DNA from: an uncultured Eubacteriales bacterium
GTDB taxonomy: Bacteria > Bacillota > Clostridia > Oscillospirales > Acutalibacteraceae
DNA length: 57,760 nt
Direction of reading: 5' to 3'
Assembly (NCBI GenBank): GCA_934552855.1
Contig: CAKTEU010000013.1
Span: 1 to 57,760, forward strand
A program made the translations under genes and the position numbers. Below, in pieces: positions 19,449 through 27,216 of the stretch. The notes below the pieces were generated by a model. That model was not told the DNA's origin and did no database searches. It was given only the letters and a program-made list of their open reading frames with translations. Positions within the stretch are counted from its first letter, which is position 1, and each line of letters opens with the position of its first letter.

Positions 19449-21233
19449 TTATGCGAAAATTCTTCGATACCTTTCGCCATTCAATATTTCAAGCATAAAA
19501 CTCTCCGGGGTAACATTCTGACTCATTGCCATTTTAAAGATTGTCGGACTGCATCCGGACACCAAAGCCACACCTTTTTCATTCATATCAACCGGGAATT
19601 GCTGGTGCCTTGAATCAACACTCCAATAAACCACGTTAGGCAAGTGATAGCCGTAGTCTTCATATTTTTCTTTGGCGTCTTCAAATACCGTCCGGTCTCT
19701 ATTGACACCCCTGTCAAACTCCATATCGGAAATAATATAAATCGTTTCCGGTAGCTCTTCTTGCGGAATATTATTTTTAACTGCCGTTATCAACAATAGC
19801 ATAAACGCCTCATACAAGTCTGTATTTGCGACTTCGTTGTACGCCATACAATTACGAGTTTTCTCATAGATATCGGTCCCTTTTATCTCGACCAACTGCG
19901 GCCTTTCGGAAAAGGTGATGAATCTATTATGGAACGCTCCTTTATTACGCTCGGCAAAATACATACCAAGTGAGACCGCTACTGAAATCGGGCTATACGA
20001 TCCTCCTCCTGAAACTTCTCCGATACTGCTATACATCGAGCCGGAACCATCCACAAATGCGATAGCGTTTCTGTTATCGGTATAATCTGGTAGTGAATCC
20101 CACGTAACATCGAGTGCATGTCGCTCAGTCAGTTGCTTCGGTCTTATGCATTGTTCTATAATTTCAAACGGATAAACGCTCGTCGCATTCATCTTAAGTC
20201 GCCCTTCGCGAACCGCTGTCAAGAATTGTTCATATCTAGCGCCATCATTTCTGATAAAAGCTTTTCTGTACTTAAAAAGAGCCTTCGAAGGTTGATTTTC
20301 ATATTTGAAACTATAATTCTCAGTGCAGAGCCTCCTCTCCAGAACATCAATATGTCCGCGCAGTTCAGAAAGTATGGTTCGATACTGCTTGTCGCTCATA
20401 TGGAGTGACCTTGCGATATGTTTAGCATAAGTATAGCAGAACGCGGCAGTAATCTTTATGCCTTCTTTCTCGCCAGCTACTATGACCGTCTCCGTAACCC
20501 TTTTTGCTTTCTGATCATCCGCAACGAGCGAATCGACAAATCCTGCAATTCCGTTCGGTTCATGAAACACCTCGGGTTCCTTATCGTCGCGAAGGTTGAA
20601 AAAGGTTATGGTAAGATCCGGGTTGAGGAAAGCGGTCTCACGCAAACGCTCGCAGATAGACTCTGCTTTGAATTTAACGGTATCGAATATGGTATCGTCC
20701 GGCCAGAAGGTAATCTTTGTGCCGGTCTTTCTTGCTTTTCCGGTCGCCGGAAGCAGCTCGCCTTTTTTCAGTTTAAGCGTCGGGACGCCTTTCGCATATT
20801 CGTCGTGCCAGATCTGTCCGTCGCGACTGACGTCGACAGTCATTTTGTTCGAAAGTGCGTTGACGACCGACGAACCGACGCCGTGAAGACCTCCGGCAGT
20901 TTTATAGTTGGTATTATCGAATTTGCCGCCCGCGTGGAGCGTGGTCATTATGATACGCTCCGCCGGATAGCCTTTTTCGTGCGGGTCGACCGGAATACCA
21001 CGCCCATCGTCATCGACCGTAGCGGAGCCGTCTTTGTTGAGCGCTACGGTGATATTGTTGCAATATCCGGCAAGGTGCTCGTCTACCGAGTTGTCAAGAA
21101 TCTCGTAAACAAGGTGATTCAGACCTTTGACCGAAGTCGATCCTACGTACATCCCGGGGCGCTTGCGAACAGGATCAAGACCTTCCAATACCGATATGTT
21201 ACTTGCGTTATAAGCCAATTTTAATATCTCCAA
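19449..21233 (-). CDS. GyrB/ParE-type GHKL ATPase domain fused to a DUF2828/TROVE-like vWA domain
   Basis: 594 residues. Residues 1-262 are a type II topoisomerase B-subunit ATPase domain: LEGLDPVRKRPGMYVGS, EILDNSVDE (E44, N48), DDDGRGIP and GGLHGVGSSVVNAL. Immediately after GIKITAAFCYT (about residue 268) the sequence changes to the C-terminal half of a DUF2828 protein (IARSLHMSDKQYRTIL, SKALFKYRKAF) with a vWA metal site DGSGS (395-399). The toprim and the rest of the transducer are missing, and so is the N-terminal half normal for DUF2828. The start would be a TTG with a poor ribosome site, and the GyrB part is visibly more GC-rich than its surroundings. It is either a striking fusion or a chimera joined near 20430. 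Confidence 0.75.
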   Translation of the reverse strand: MEILKLAYNASNISVLEGLDPVRKRPGMYVGSTSVKGLNHLVYEILDNSVDEHLAGYCNNITVALNKDGSATVDDDGRGIPVDPHEKGYPAERIIMTTLHAGGKFDNTNYKTAGGLHGVGSSVVNALSNKMTVDVSRDGQIWHDEYAKGVPTLKLKKGELLPATGKARKTGTKITFWPDDTIFDTVKFKAESICERLRETAFLNPDLTITFFNLRDDKEPEVFHEPNGIAGFVDSLVADDQKAKRVTETVIVAGEKEGIKITAAFCYTYAKHIARSLHMSDKQYRTILSELRGHIDVLERRLCTENYSFKYENQPSKALFKYRKAFIRNDGARYEQFLTAVREGRLKMNATSVYPFEIIEQCIRPKQLTERHALDVTWDSLPDYTDNRNAIAFVDGSGSMYSSIGEVSGGGSYSPISVAVSLGMYFAERNKGAFHNRFITFSERPQLVEIKGTDIYEKTRNCMAYNEVANTDLYEAFMLLLITAVKNNIPQEELPETIYIISDMEFDRGVNRDRTVFEDAKEKYEDYGYHLPNVVYWSVDSRHQQFPVDMNEKGVALVSGCSPTIFKMAMSQNVTPESFMLEILNGERYRRIFA

Positions 21234-21479
21234 TCATTCTTTATTGTCATTCGGTTCGTATTCCAAAACCTCTCGAACCAACATTTTCAACCACCGACCC
21301 GGATATACACGGCGTTCCCTCGCAAGGGACAGTGCAATGTCACTGTCTCTGAGACTTAAGCCGGTCTCCTCTGAAACGTCTTCTACAGTAGGCCACCTTT
21401 CGAGTTCTTTCAAATATCTCGTTACTTTAAGATAATCTTCATGTCTGTATAACCAAAATTCAAGTAAAGACTCAACCAT
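21234..21479 (-). CDS. Small protein, possible winged-helix
   Basis: About 81 residues; not recognised. The ATG at 21479 follows AGAGGA and is preferred over the frame start at 21500. The middle (PTVEDVSEETGLSLRDSDIA) has the spacing of a helix-turn-helix and the C-terminus is acidic. It lies between a phosphoesterase and the GyrB/vWA fusion, touching the latter. A DNA-binding or adaptor role is only a guess. Confidence 0.55.
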   Translation of the reverse strand: MVESLLEFWLYRHEDYLKVTRYLKELERWPTVEDVSEETGLSLRDSDIALSLARERRVYPGRWLKMLVREVLEYEPNDNKE

Positions 21480-21500
21480 AAAATCCTCTTTGTATATCAA

Positions 21501-22037
21501 TTAATGAGTTTGCTTAAACTCTTGGTTGTTTTCAATCAACTCTTCAAGTGTTACCGGTTCGAAACCGTTAATATCAGCGCCGGCGTTTAATACCCTTTCC
21601 CTGTCGCGAATAAGAGGCCAAAAGTCGCTTGAAGTGTCATTATGAATGTGTCCGTGAACCATATAAGTCCTCAGTTTGTGACGCCATGTAAGTAGCGGAT
21701 AATGACACATCGTTACTCCGTGATTGTCGACGGATGTTTCAAGCATAGTGTCAATACTTACGAAATACTTCGAAGCGTCAATCTTAGCCATCCAGCTTCC
21801 GTCATGATTACCGATCAGAAGTCTCTTCTTTCCCTTCAGCTTTTTCAAAATCAGCTCCGGATCGCTGCATCGGAAAAACAAATCACCGATCACATATACG
21901 GTATCATTTCCCTTGACCTTCTTATTCCACCGATCGATCATAACGCTGTTCATCTCGTACACATTGGAAAATGGTCTGTTACACATCTCTATAATGTTTT
22001 CATGCCCAAAATGGGTATCAGCAATATAATAAATCAT
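21501..22037 (-). CDS. Calcineurin-like metallophosphoesterase
   Basis: 178 residues with the family metal motifs in order: DTHFGHENI near the start, GDLFF, GNHDGSW, and HYPLLTW/HGHIHND at the end. Length fits the small bacterial group often found beside accessory or phage-like genes. Substrate unknown: nucleic acid, cyclic nucleotide or phosphoprotein are all possible. It is one of three such enzymes in the window (also 26515-27192 and 38098-38793). Confidence 0.9.
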   Translation of the reverse strand: MIYYIADTHFGHENIIEMCNRPFSNVYEMNSVMIDRWNKKVKGNDTVYVIGDLFFRCSDPELILKKLKGKKRLLIGNHDGSWMAKIDASKYFVSIDTMLETSVDNHGVTMCHYPLLTWRHKLRTYMVHGHIHNDTSSDFWPLIRDRERVLNAGADINGFEPVTLEELIENNQEFKQTH

Positions 22038-22088
22038 ACTTGCGCCCTATTCAATTTTCGCTGCGTTTCTTTAAAATCGATCCCTAAA

Positions 22089-23537
22089 TTAAAACGGCAA
22101 GTCCATCATTAACTGACCATCTTCAAAATCGACCTCTTGCCAACGGGGATACGGTCTTGCGATAGGTTCAAATTGCGGAAGATCTCTTGTGACGTCAACA
22201 TCAACATCGCAAATCCCCAAAAGCAGTTGTTTAAGATCTCTCAAGTGTTCCGTCGTCATAGAGTGATTGAATCTCACTCTGACTTCATCTACGGAGTAAC
22301 GCCCTCTTCCGTCTCTTATAAACTGAATCGTATAACTTGCCCCTTTGTGATCCCAATGATACACTGAAGCACGATCACTGCGGACAAGCCCTCGTCTGGA
22401 AAATACGCAGTTATGTTGATATTCGCCTTCCATTAATAAACACTCTGTCGTACAGACGCGCTCGAATTCATTTGACCCGGTATTCTTGATAGCAATTTCC
22501 AAATCGTCAAATTTTGAATGAGCAGCCAAAAGAGGTTTTTCAAATTCTTCTTTATTAGCCTTCATTCGGTTTTTGATGCTCAATTCGTCATGCGCCCTTA
22601 TAAGAGCGTCAAGGTCGTAATTGAGTCTGAACTTTTCACCCGCCTCAAGACACATTGCCACATAGTCTTCGGAATACATCTTGATCTCTGCTTCAAAATC
22701 TTCGCCTTCCAACTTCTTTCTATAATACCATCTGACAAACTCCTCTGTAGTAAAGCCGTCATAAAAGAATTTAAGGGATATGGTATCGGCAACCTTCTTG
22801 GCATCAAATTTTGAAATCAGCTTCCAGTCTCTTCTGTCAACTTCAGGAGCAAGCATCGTCATAATATATCCGACGTTGATGTCCACCTTATTGAAGTCAA
22901 CATTAAGATCTGTATGTTCACCTTGAAGACTATGTATCAGTTCGGCGGGAGTCCTGATTGTCAAAAGGTTCTGAAAAGAAACAGGAGGAAGAAAGCAACC
23001 GCAGTTTGAAATCGTCCTTGCCACATCTTTCAGAATATATAAATGCTCCGCCTCTGCAACGGAGAAAAAGAAATCTACGGTGAACGCTCTGAATCGTTCG
23101 TTTGTTTTCAGCGCTTTGTTCATCCAATAAGACAAACCGTCTCTGTCTTTATAAGGCATGCGTTTTCTGGTCCGCATTTTCCTCCAGAATCCGTAGAATT
23201 CATCATCCCGATCCGAAAGCATAACAAACGGATAATCATCGTTCTGCAACGTCGCTGCCACTTTATTTCCGTATGTGCGATGATAATGGACTCCGGTAAT
23301 CTTGTGAAAATAAGCGCACCAGTTCCCATCGGATTCTCTAAAGCTCACGCATTGAGGAATTTCGAGACCATCTTCGCCTTTATCGGGAATCGTTTGTCTT
23401 AGCTCCGGAAGCTTTTCAATGCCGTCAACAAGTTGCTTCATACCGAGCAAATCTCTGATGGCTGTGATCTCCTTCTCTTTTTTCAAGGAGTAAAAGTACA
23501 TCTTATCGTCAGATTCCTCGGCGTCACCGATTGTCAA
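22089..23537 (-). CDS. PcfJ-like protein, 5' end interrupted by TAG
   Basis: 482 residues from the TTG at 23537. The C-terminal segment EYQHNCVFSRRG...VYHW...VDEVRVRFN is the PcfJ-type motif known from conjugative elements and accessory islands; its biochemical role is unclear. The natural start is probably ATG 23597, which has AGAGGA upstream and is in frame, but codon 11 is TAG (23565-23567) between LIKDLL and KHFGEPRSS. A GAG there would give LLEKHF. The gene is thus either damaged, miscalled at one base, or re-initiated downstream. Confidence 0.75.
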   Translation of the reverse strand: MTIGDAEESDDKMYFYSLKKEKEITAIRDLLGMKQLVDGIEKLPELRQTIPDKGEDGLEIPQCVSFRESDGNWCAYFHKITGVHYHRTYGNKVAATLQNDDYPFVMLSDRDDEFYGFWRKMRTRKRMPYKDRDGLSYWMNKALKTNERFRAFTVDFFFSVAEAEHLYILKDVARTISNCGCFLPPVSFQNLLTIRTPAELIHSLQGEHTDLNVDFNKVDINVGYIMTMLAPEVDRRDWKLISKFDAKKVADTISLKFFYDGFTTEEFVRWYYRKKLEGEDFEAEIKMYSEDYVAMCLEAGEKFRLNYDLDALIRAHDELSIKNRMKANKEEFEKPLLAAHSKFDDLEIAIKNTGSNEFERVCTTECLLMEGEYQHNCVFSRRGLVRSDRASVYHWDHKGASYTIQFIRDGRGRYSVDEVRVRFNHSMTTEHLRDLKQLLLGICDVDVDVTRDLPQFEPIARPYPRWQEVDFEDGQLMMDLPF

Positions 23538-23647
23538 TGAACTTCTCGGCTCACCAAAATGTTTCTATAAAAGATCTTTAATTAAATCGCTGTACATTTG
23601 TTCTTCCTCTCACTGTCTTCACAAACATCAGGTTAACTTCACTGCGC

Positions 23648-23667
23648 TGTCCGACAATGATCGGACA
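23648..23667. other. Short hairpin
   Basis: TGTCCGA (23648-23654) and TCGGACA (23661-23667) form a 7-bp stem with a 6-base loop directly after the stop of the gene at 23669. No U-tract follows on the minus strand, so termination is doubtful. Confidence 0.45.
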
Positions 23668-23668
23668 A

Positions 23669-24250
23669 CTATTGTATGTCGATTGTTATAACGGAATCCG
23701 GCAATTTCTTCTCAAACTCAGTTAGCGAAAGATCCATTGCTTGATCGGAAAAATAAATCATATACGGTTCTCTGTAAGGATTTATCGAACGAACGGTAAG
23801 ATGTGTTGCTTCATCAGTAATATATCCGACATCAATCAGCTTTGCAATTATATCCTTGAATGTATATCTCCCTGCAATTACCACAGTATTATCAAACTCG
23901 TCAAAACGCAGATGCAGCGAAACCGGATCCTTTATAACCGGGCGATTCCCAAGGGTCATCATATGATGTCCCCAACCGCCTTCGGCATAATAAAACACTT
24001 CGGGCATTTGATAAGCAAAGCAGATCCATTCCGGATCCTCGATCTCTTCGGCACAGATCTTGTTGACGTCAGTCGTAAACCATCCTTATGAAGATCTTGA
24101 AGAGTGTGCCTGAAAAAGCGTGACGACGCCCATTCCGAATGGTTCGTAATACTCGCCCTTCTCAAAAGCATATTTGAGTAGTTCTCTGACTGTTTTTTTA
24201 TCATCGAATTGGACGGTAAGCCCGTCAAAAAATCTATACTCTTTCAGCAT
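23669..24250 (-). pseudogene. Hypothetical protein gene with internal frameshifts
   Basis: The frame opens at ATG 24250 (MLKEYRFFDGLTVQF), overlapping the end of the acetyltransferase gene, and meets TAA at 24086-24088. The same frame resumes after it (GWFTTDVNKICAEEIEDPEW) and runs through GGWGHHMMTLGNRPV to TAG 23669. Between about 24085 and 24115 another frame reads HTLQDLHKDG. The simplest reading is therefore a one-base gain and a one-base loss about 30 bases apart. The repaired protein is about 190 residues. I recognise no domain. Confidence 0.6.
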
Positions 24251-24749
24251 TTGATGTCTCCTGATTGCCGATTCTTTTATATAGCTCAATGTTTCGCGGA
24301 GCATATCCGGTTTTTTCATAGAACCTTATCGCATTTTTATTTGGTGCAAATACATTGACTGCAGCGAACTCACAACCGATATCCGAAAAGTATCGCTCCA
24401 TTGCGTTCATAAATTCGCCGCCGATTCCCTGCGACCTGAATGAAGGCGAGACGACCAGATCGGATATTACTCCTCGCTTAGGACAACGGTTCGTGATCTT
24501 ATCCTCTTCGTCCTTCGGCTCGACGTATCCCGCTATCATTCCAACGACCTCATTTCTCTCTTTTGCAAGATAAATGACGCCGTCGTTATCTGTAACAAGC
24601 CGGAACATAAAAGCGAAATACTCTTCGCCGTAGTTGTCATTCATTATTTGCACTTTTTCGTGATCGACAGATACAAGGTGATTCTGTAGCTCTATCAGCA
24701 AGCTGATAACCTGTTCACGTTCGTCTGTGTATCTCACAATCTCCGGCAT
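24234..24749 (-). CDS. GNAT-family N-acetyltransferase
   Basis: 171 residues with the GNAT core: VVGMIAGYVE, then ISDLVVSPSFRSQGIGGEFM (acetyl-CoA loop R/Q-x-x-G-x-G) and CEFAAVNVFAPNKNAIRFYE followed by KTGY. Substrate unknown. The TAG stop lies within the start of the next gene, indicating coupling. Confidence 0.92.
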   Translation of the reverse strand: MPEIVRYTDEREQVISLLIELQNHLVSVDHEKVQIMNDNYGEEYFAFMFRLVTDNDGVIYLAKERNEVVGMIAGYVEPKDEEDKITNRCPKRGVISDLVVSPSFRSQGIGGEFMNAMERYFSDIGCEFAAVNVFAPNKNAIRFYEKTGYAPRNIELYKRIGNQETSNAERV

Positions 24750-24765
24750 ATTGATATCATCTCCG

Positions 24766-25110
24766 TCAAATAAGATCTATCTCTATTCCTATAACCCCGT
24801 ACAGTTTCTGCTCCTCCGGTGAATAATAGGCGTCCATATCCGTCGATTTTGCATCTTTCACCGTCTCGACATTATATCCGCATTTTTCAAGCGGAAGTGA
24901 TTTGTACAGCTCCTCAAAGTTTGAAAACCGATGCAGCGCAACGACCTTTGTAAGAAGCGTTCGCTTGCTGTCAGAAAGTTCGGTGAACTCGATCTCATCG
25001 CCGATCTTTACCTGCTGACGCTTCTCGTCAAACAATCTGAGTTCAATCGTTTTTGAACCGTTCGCAATAGCCTCAAACGGTCTGCTTTGAAGCTTCATAA
25101 AGTGTTTCAT
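24766..25110 (-). CDS. ASCH-domain protein
   Basis: 114 residues matching ASCH/PUA-like small proteins: MKLQSRPFEAIANGSKTIEL, RLFDEKRQQVKIGDEIEF and the ending YGVIGIEI are typical. ASCH proteins bind RNA or modified nucleosides, and some are amidohydrolases for acetylated cytidine. Start at ATG 25110 or the ATG four codons later. Confidence 0.88.
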   Translation of the reverse strand: MKHFMKLQSRPFEAIANGSKTIELRLFDEKRQQVKIGDEIEFTELSDSKRTLLTKVVALHRFSNFEELYKSLPLEKCGYNVETVKDAKSTDMDAYYSPEEQKLYGVIGIEIDLI

Positions 25111-25114
25111 GCCG

Positions 25115-25705
25115 TTACCTCTCTATCTTGTAATATCTGTGCGTTAGCGCCGAAACTCGTTTCCACTTTGCTCTTTCATCATTGTCATCTTCTCCGATGA
25201 TGATCAACTCCGAAATATGCTTCATTTCATAAAGTGCGGTTACGTCGTCGACCGTGCAGTCGGCAAAACAAAGGCAGAAAGCGGGAAACATTCTGTCAAT
25301 TTTCGACGATTCAAGAACCGGATCAAGGTCTTTCAAGTGCGCTCTTGCTACGTGTAGCATCCGCCATTCACCGAGTTCGCTCAGAAAAGACAAATCCACA
25401 AGGCCTGCACCGTTTGCAATATAGATATCCCTGACTTCCTTGAGACCAGCGATAAAGCTATAATCGTCAAGCGTGGCAAACACATAGCATCTGACCACAT
25501 GAAAAGACTTGATTTTGTCCACCAGCTCTTTATCGCTCAAGTCTTCCAGGGTGATGTAAACGTCCGTGATCTTCATATTGAACGCGTGCGCTGTCTTTTC
25601 CCACGGAACACTGATGGGGTTTATGAATTCACCATCGCAACTGATGCCGATACTAAGATAGTCATCTTTTCTTGAATATAGCGATTTTCTCTCTTCTTCT
25701 AACAT
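25115..25705 (-). CDS. Hypothetical leucine-rich-like protein
   Basis: 196 residues. No family recognised with confidence. The middle shows repeating beta-turn units (YSFIAGLKEVRDIYIANG, VDLSFLSELGEWRMLHV, ALYEMKHISELIII) like short leucine-rich repeats used for protein binding. Four bases separate it from the ASCH gene. Start ATG 25705. Confidence 0.65.
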   Translation of the reverse strand: MLEEERKSLYSRKDDYLSIGISCDGEFINPISVPWEKTAHAFNMKITDVYITLEDLSDKELVDKIKSFHVVRCYVFATLDDYSFIAGLKEVRDIYIANGAGLVDLSFLSELGEWRMLHVARAHLKDLDPVLESSKIDRMFPAFCLCFADCTVDDVTALYEMKHISELIIIGEDDNDERAKWKRVSALTHRYYKIER

Positions 25706-25746
25706 ACTTCTCCTTATTCGTTATCAATTTGCGTCACATTCCAAGA

Positions 25747-26487
25747 TTACAAGTTCCAATATGCTAACGCCGCTTCAACAACTTTTTCGATTTCTCCGGA
25801 TTTCTTAAAACGATGATCGGCGCCTTTGATTGTTTTCAAGACAGCATTCTTGTGAGCCGCACAAAAAGAAACTACATCTTCAAAAGGAACTATATCGTCC
25901 TTGTCACCGTGAATAATCAACATCGGTTGATCGCAGACACATTCGGAAATACGGTGTTCCTGCAGTTCCTGATAAAAGCTGAACGGAAGGTCGATCTTTC
26001 GCTCAAAGCCGCAAGTAATACTTCCCCGCTCTTTATAGTCTTCCGGTGAAATATGCAGCAAATCCGTTAAGATATGCTCGGGCATCGTTACAGCGGGCAC
26101 TCGCAAAATCATATTGAAATCCGTTAAGCGCTGACTGCAAAGCAGCGCAATATATCCACCGAAGCTTGTGGCAAACATATACCTTTTCGCATCGGGATAT
26201 TTCCTGCGGCACCAGTCCGCTACTGCGTATAAATCGTTCATACAATTTGCCACGGTCAATTCGTTTTCATGAACCGTGCTTGAGCCATGAGCAGGAAAAT
26301 CGAAACAGATCAAGGCGGCGCTCTTGTCAGCACAAGAAGTCGCCAGAGCAGATAACGCCGAGCTTTCTTTATCTCCCGCAAAACCATGCACGCCGAGAAC
26401 AATCCCACGAACATGCCGTTCGGGACTGTATAGTTTACAAGAGATAGGATACCGCTTGGTTTGAATGTCAAAATACTTAACTTTCAT
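25747..26487 (-). CDS. Alpha/beta hydrolase
   Basis: About 246 residues. The hydrolase fold shows LGVHGFAGDKES (oxyanion region), the nucleophile serine in ATSFGGYIAL, Asp in IHGDKDDIVP and His in GADHRF. ATG 26487 follows AAAGGAG by 10 bases, better than upstream starts. Likely an esterase or lipase-like enzyme of unknown substrate. Confidence 0.9.
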   Translation of the reverse strand: MKVKYFDIQTKRYPISCKLYSPERHVRGIVLGVHGFAGDKESSALSALATSCADKSAALICFDFPAHGSSTVHENELTVANCMNDLYAVADWCRRKYPDAKRYMFATSFGGYIALLCSQRLTDFNMILRVPAVTMPEHILTDLLHISPEDYKERGSITCGFERKIDLPFSFYQELQEHRISECVCDQPMLIIHGDKDDIVPFEDVVSFCAAHKNAVLKTIKGADHRFKKSGEIEKVVEAALAYWNL

Positions 26488-26514
26488 ATTACGCATTCTC
26501 CTTTCAGGCAATCA

Positions 26515-27192
26515 TCACTTGATTTCAACGACGTCAAAATACAGCGCACGGAACTTCTCGTTGATTTGTTTGTCAATATGCCAATGGCCGTAGAACCATT
26601 CCTTGAATTGCACCTCGTGCATAACCCATTCGAGGAATCCGCTGAGTTCCATATCGTGCTGATCGGGATAGTGACCCATCCACCGAATGATTTCACGCGG
26701 CGCCGTGTGTGTCAGGATATAGTCAACCTTGTAATCGCAGTCCTTCAAGCTCTCAGCGGCTTCCCTGTATTCACTGTTATCGGGCAATTCTTCTTTCCAA
26801 TAAGAAAGCCCCTCAAAGCGCATATATCGATCGATACTGTAAGCGCCGCCCATTGTGAAGAATAACTTGCCGTCAATTTCAAAAATCTGTCCACGCATTA
26901 AATGGATGATATTCTGCCTAACGCGATGAATCCTGCCTCTGTTCCACAGTTCTGTCGGATAGCGATAGATAGCCGGGAAGTTTTCATGGTTCCCATCAAT
27001 AAAACAGATCGTATACGGCTTTTTCGCAAGTTCATCAAGAAATGCGTTCTCTTTTTCATCGTTTGCAAAGATATAGCCGAAATCACCGCAGACGATCAGA
27101 TAATCATCTGCGGTCCAATCTGGCTCGCCGTATTCTTTTAGTAAGGCGAATCTACCTTGTTCGCCATGCGTGTCGCCGGTTATGTAATACAT
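26515..27192 (-). CDS. Calcineurin-like metallophosphoesterase (second copy)
   Basis: About 225 residues. Metal motifs: TGDTHGEQGRF, CGDFGYIF, DGNHENFP, LTHTAP and GHWHIDKQI. It is clearly related to the protein at 38098-38793 (same YYITGDTHG...HIDK layout). ATG 27192 is preferred to the TTG at 27204, though the ribosome site is weak. Substrate unknown. Confidence 0.9.
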   Translation of the reverse strand: MYYITGDTHGEQGRFALLKEYGEPDWTADDYLIVCGDFGYIFANDEKENAFLDELAKKPYTICFIDGNHENFPAIYRYPTELWNRGRIHRVRQNIIHLMRGQIFEIDGKLFFTMGGAYSIDRYMRFEGLSYWKEELPDNSEYREAAESLKDCDYKVDYILTHTAPREIIRWMGHYPDQHDMELSGFLEWVMHEVQFKEWFYGHWHIDKQINEKFRALYFDVVEIK

Positions 27193-27216
27193 ATTAAATA
27201 CCAAAGGATTCTCTTG

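Noticed and set aside
20418..21224. Long open frame on the plus strand (268 codons)
   Set aside because: It lies fully opposite the GyrB-like coding region, has no ribosome site and no recognisable domain; it results from the GC-rich sequence of the true gene.
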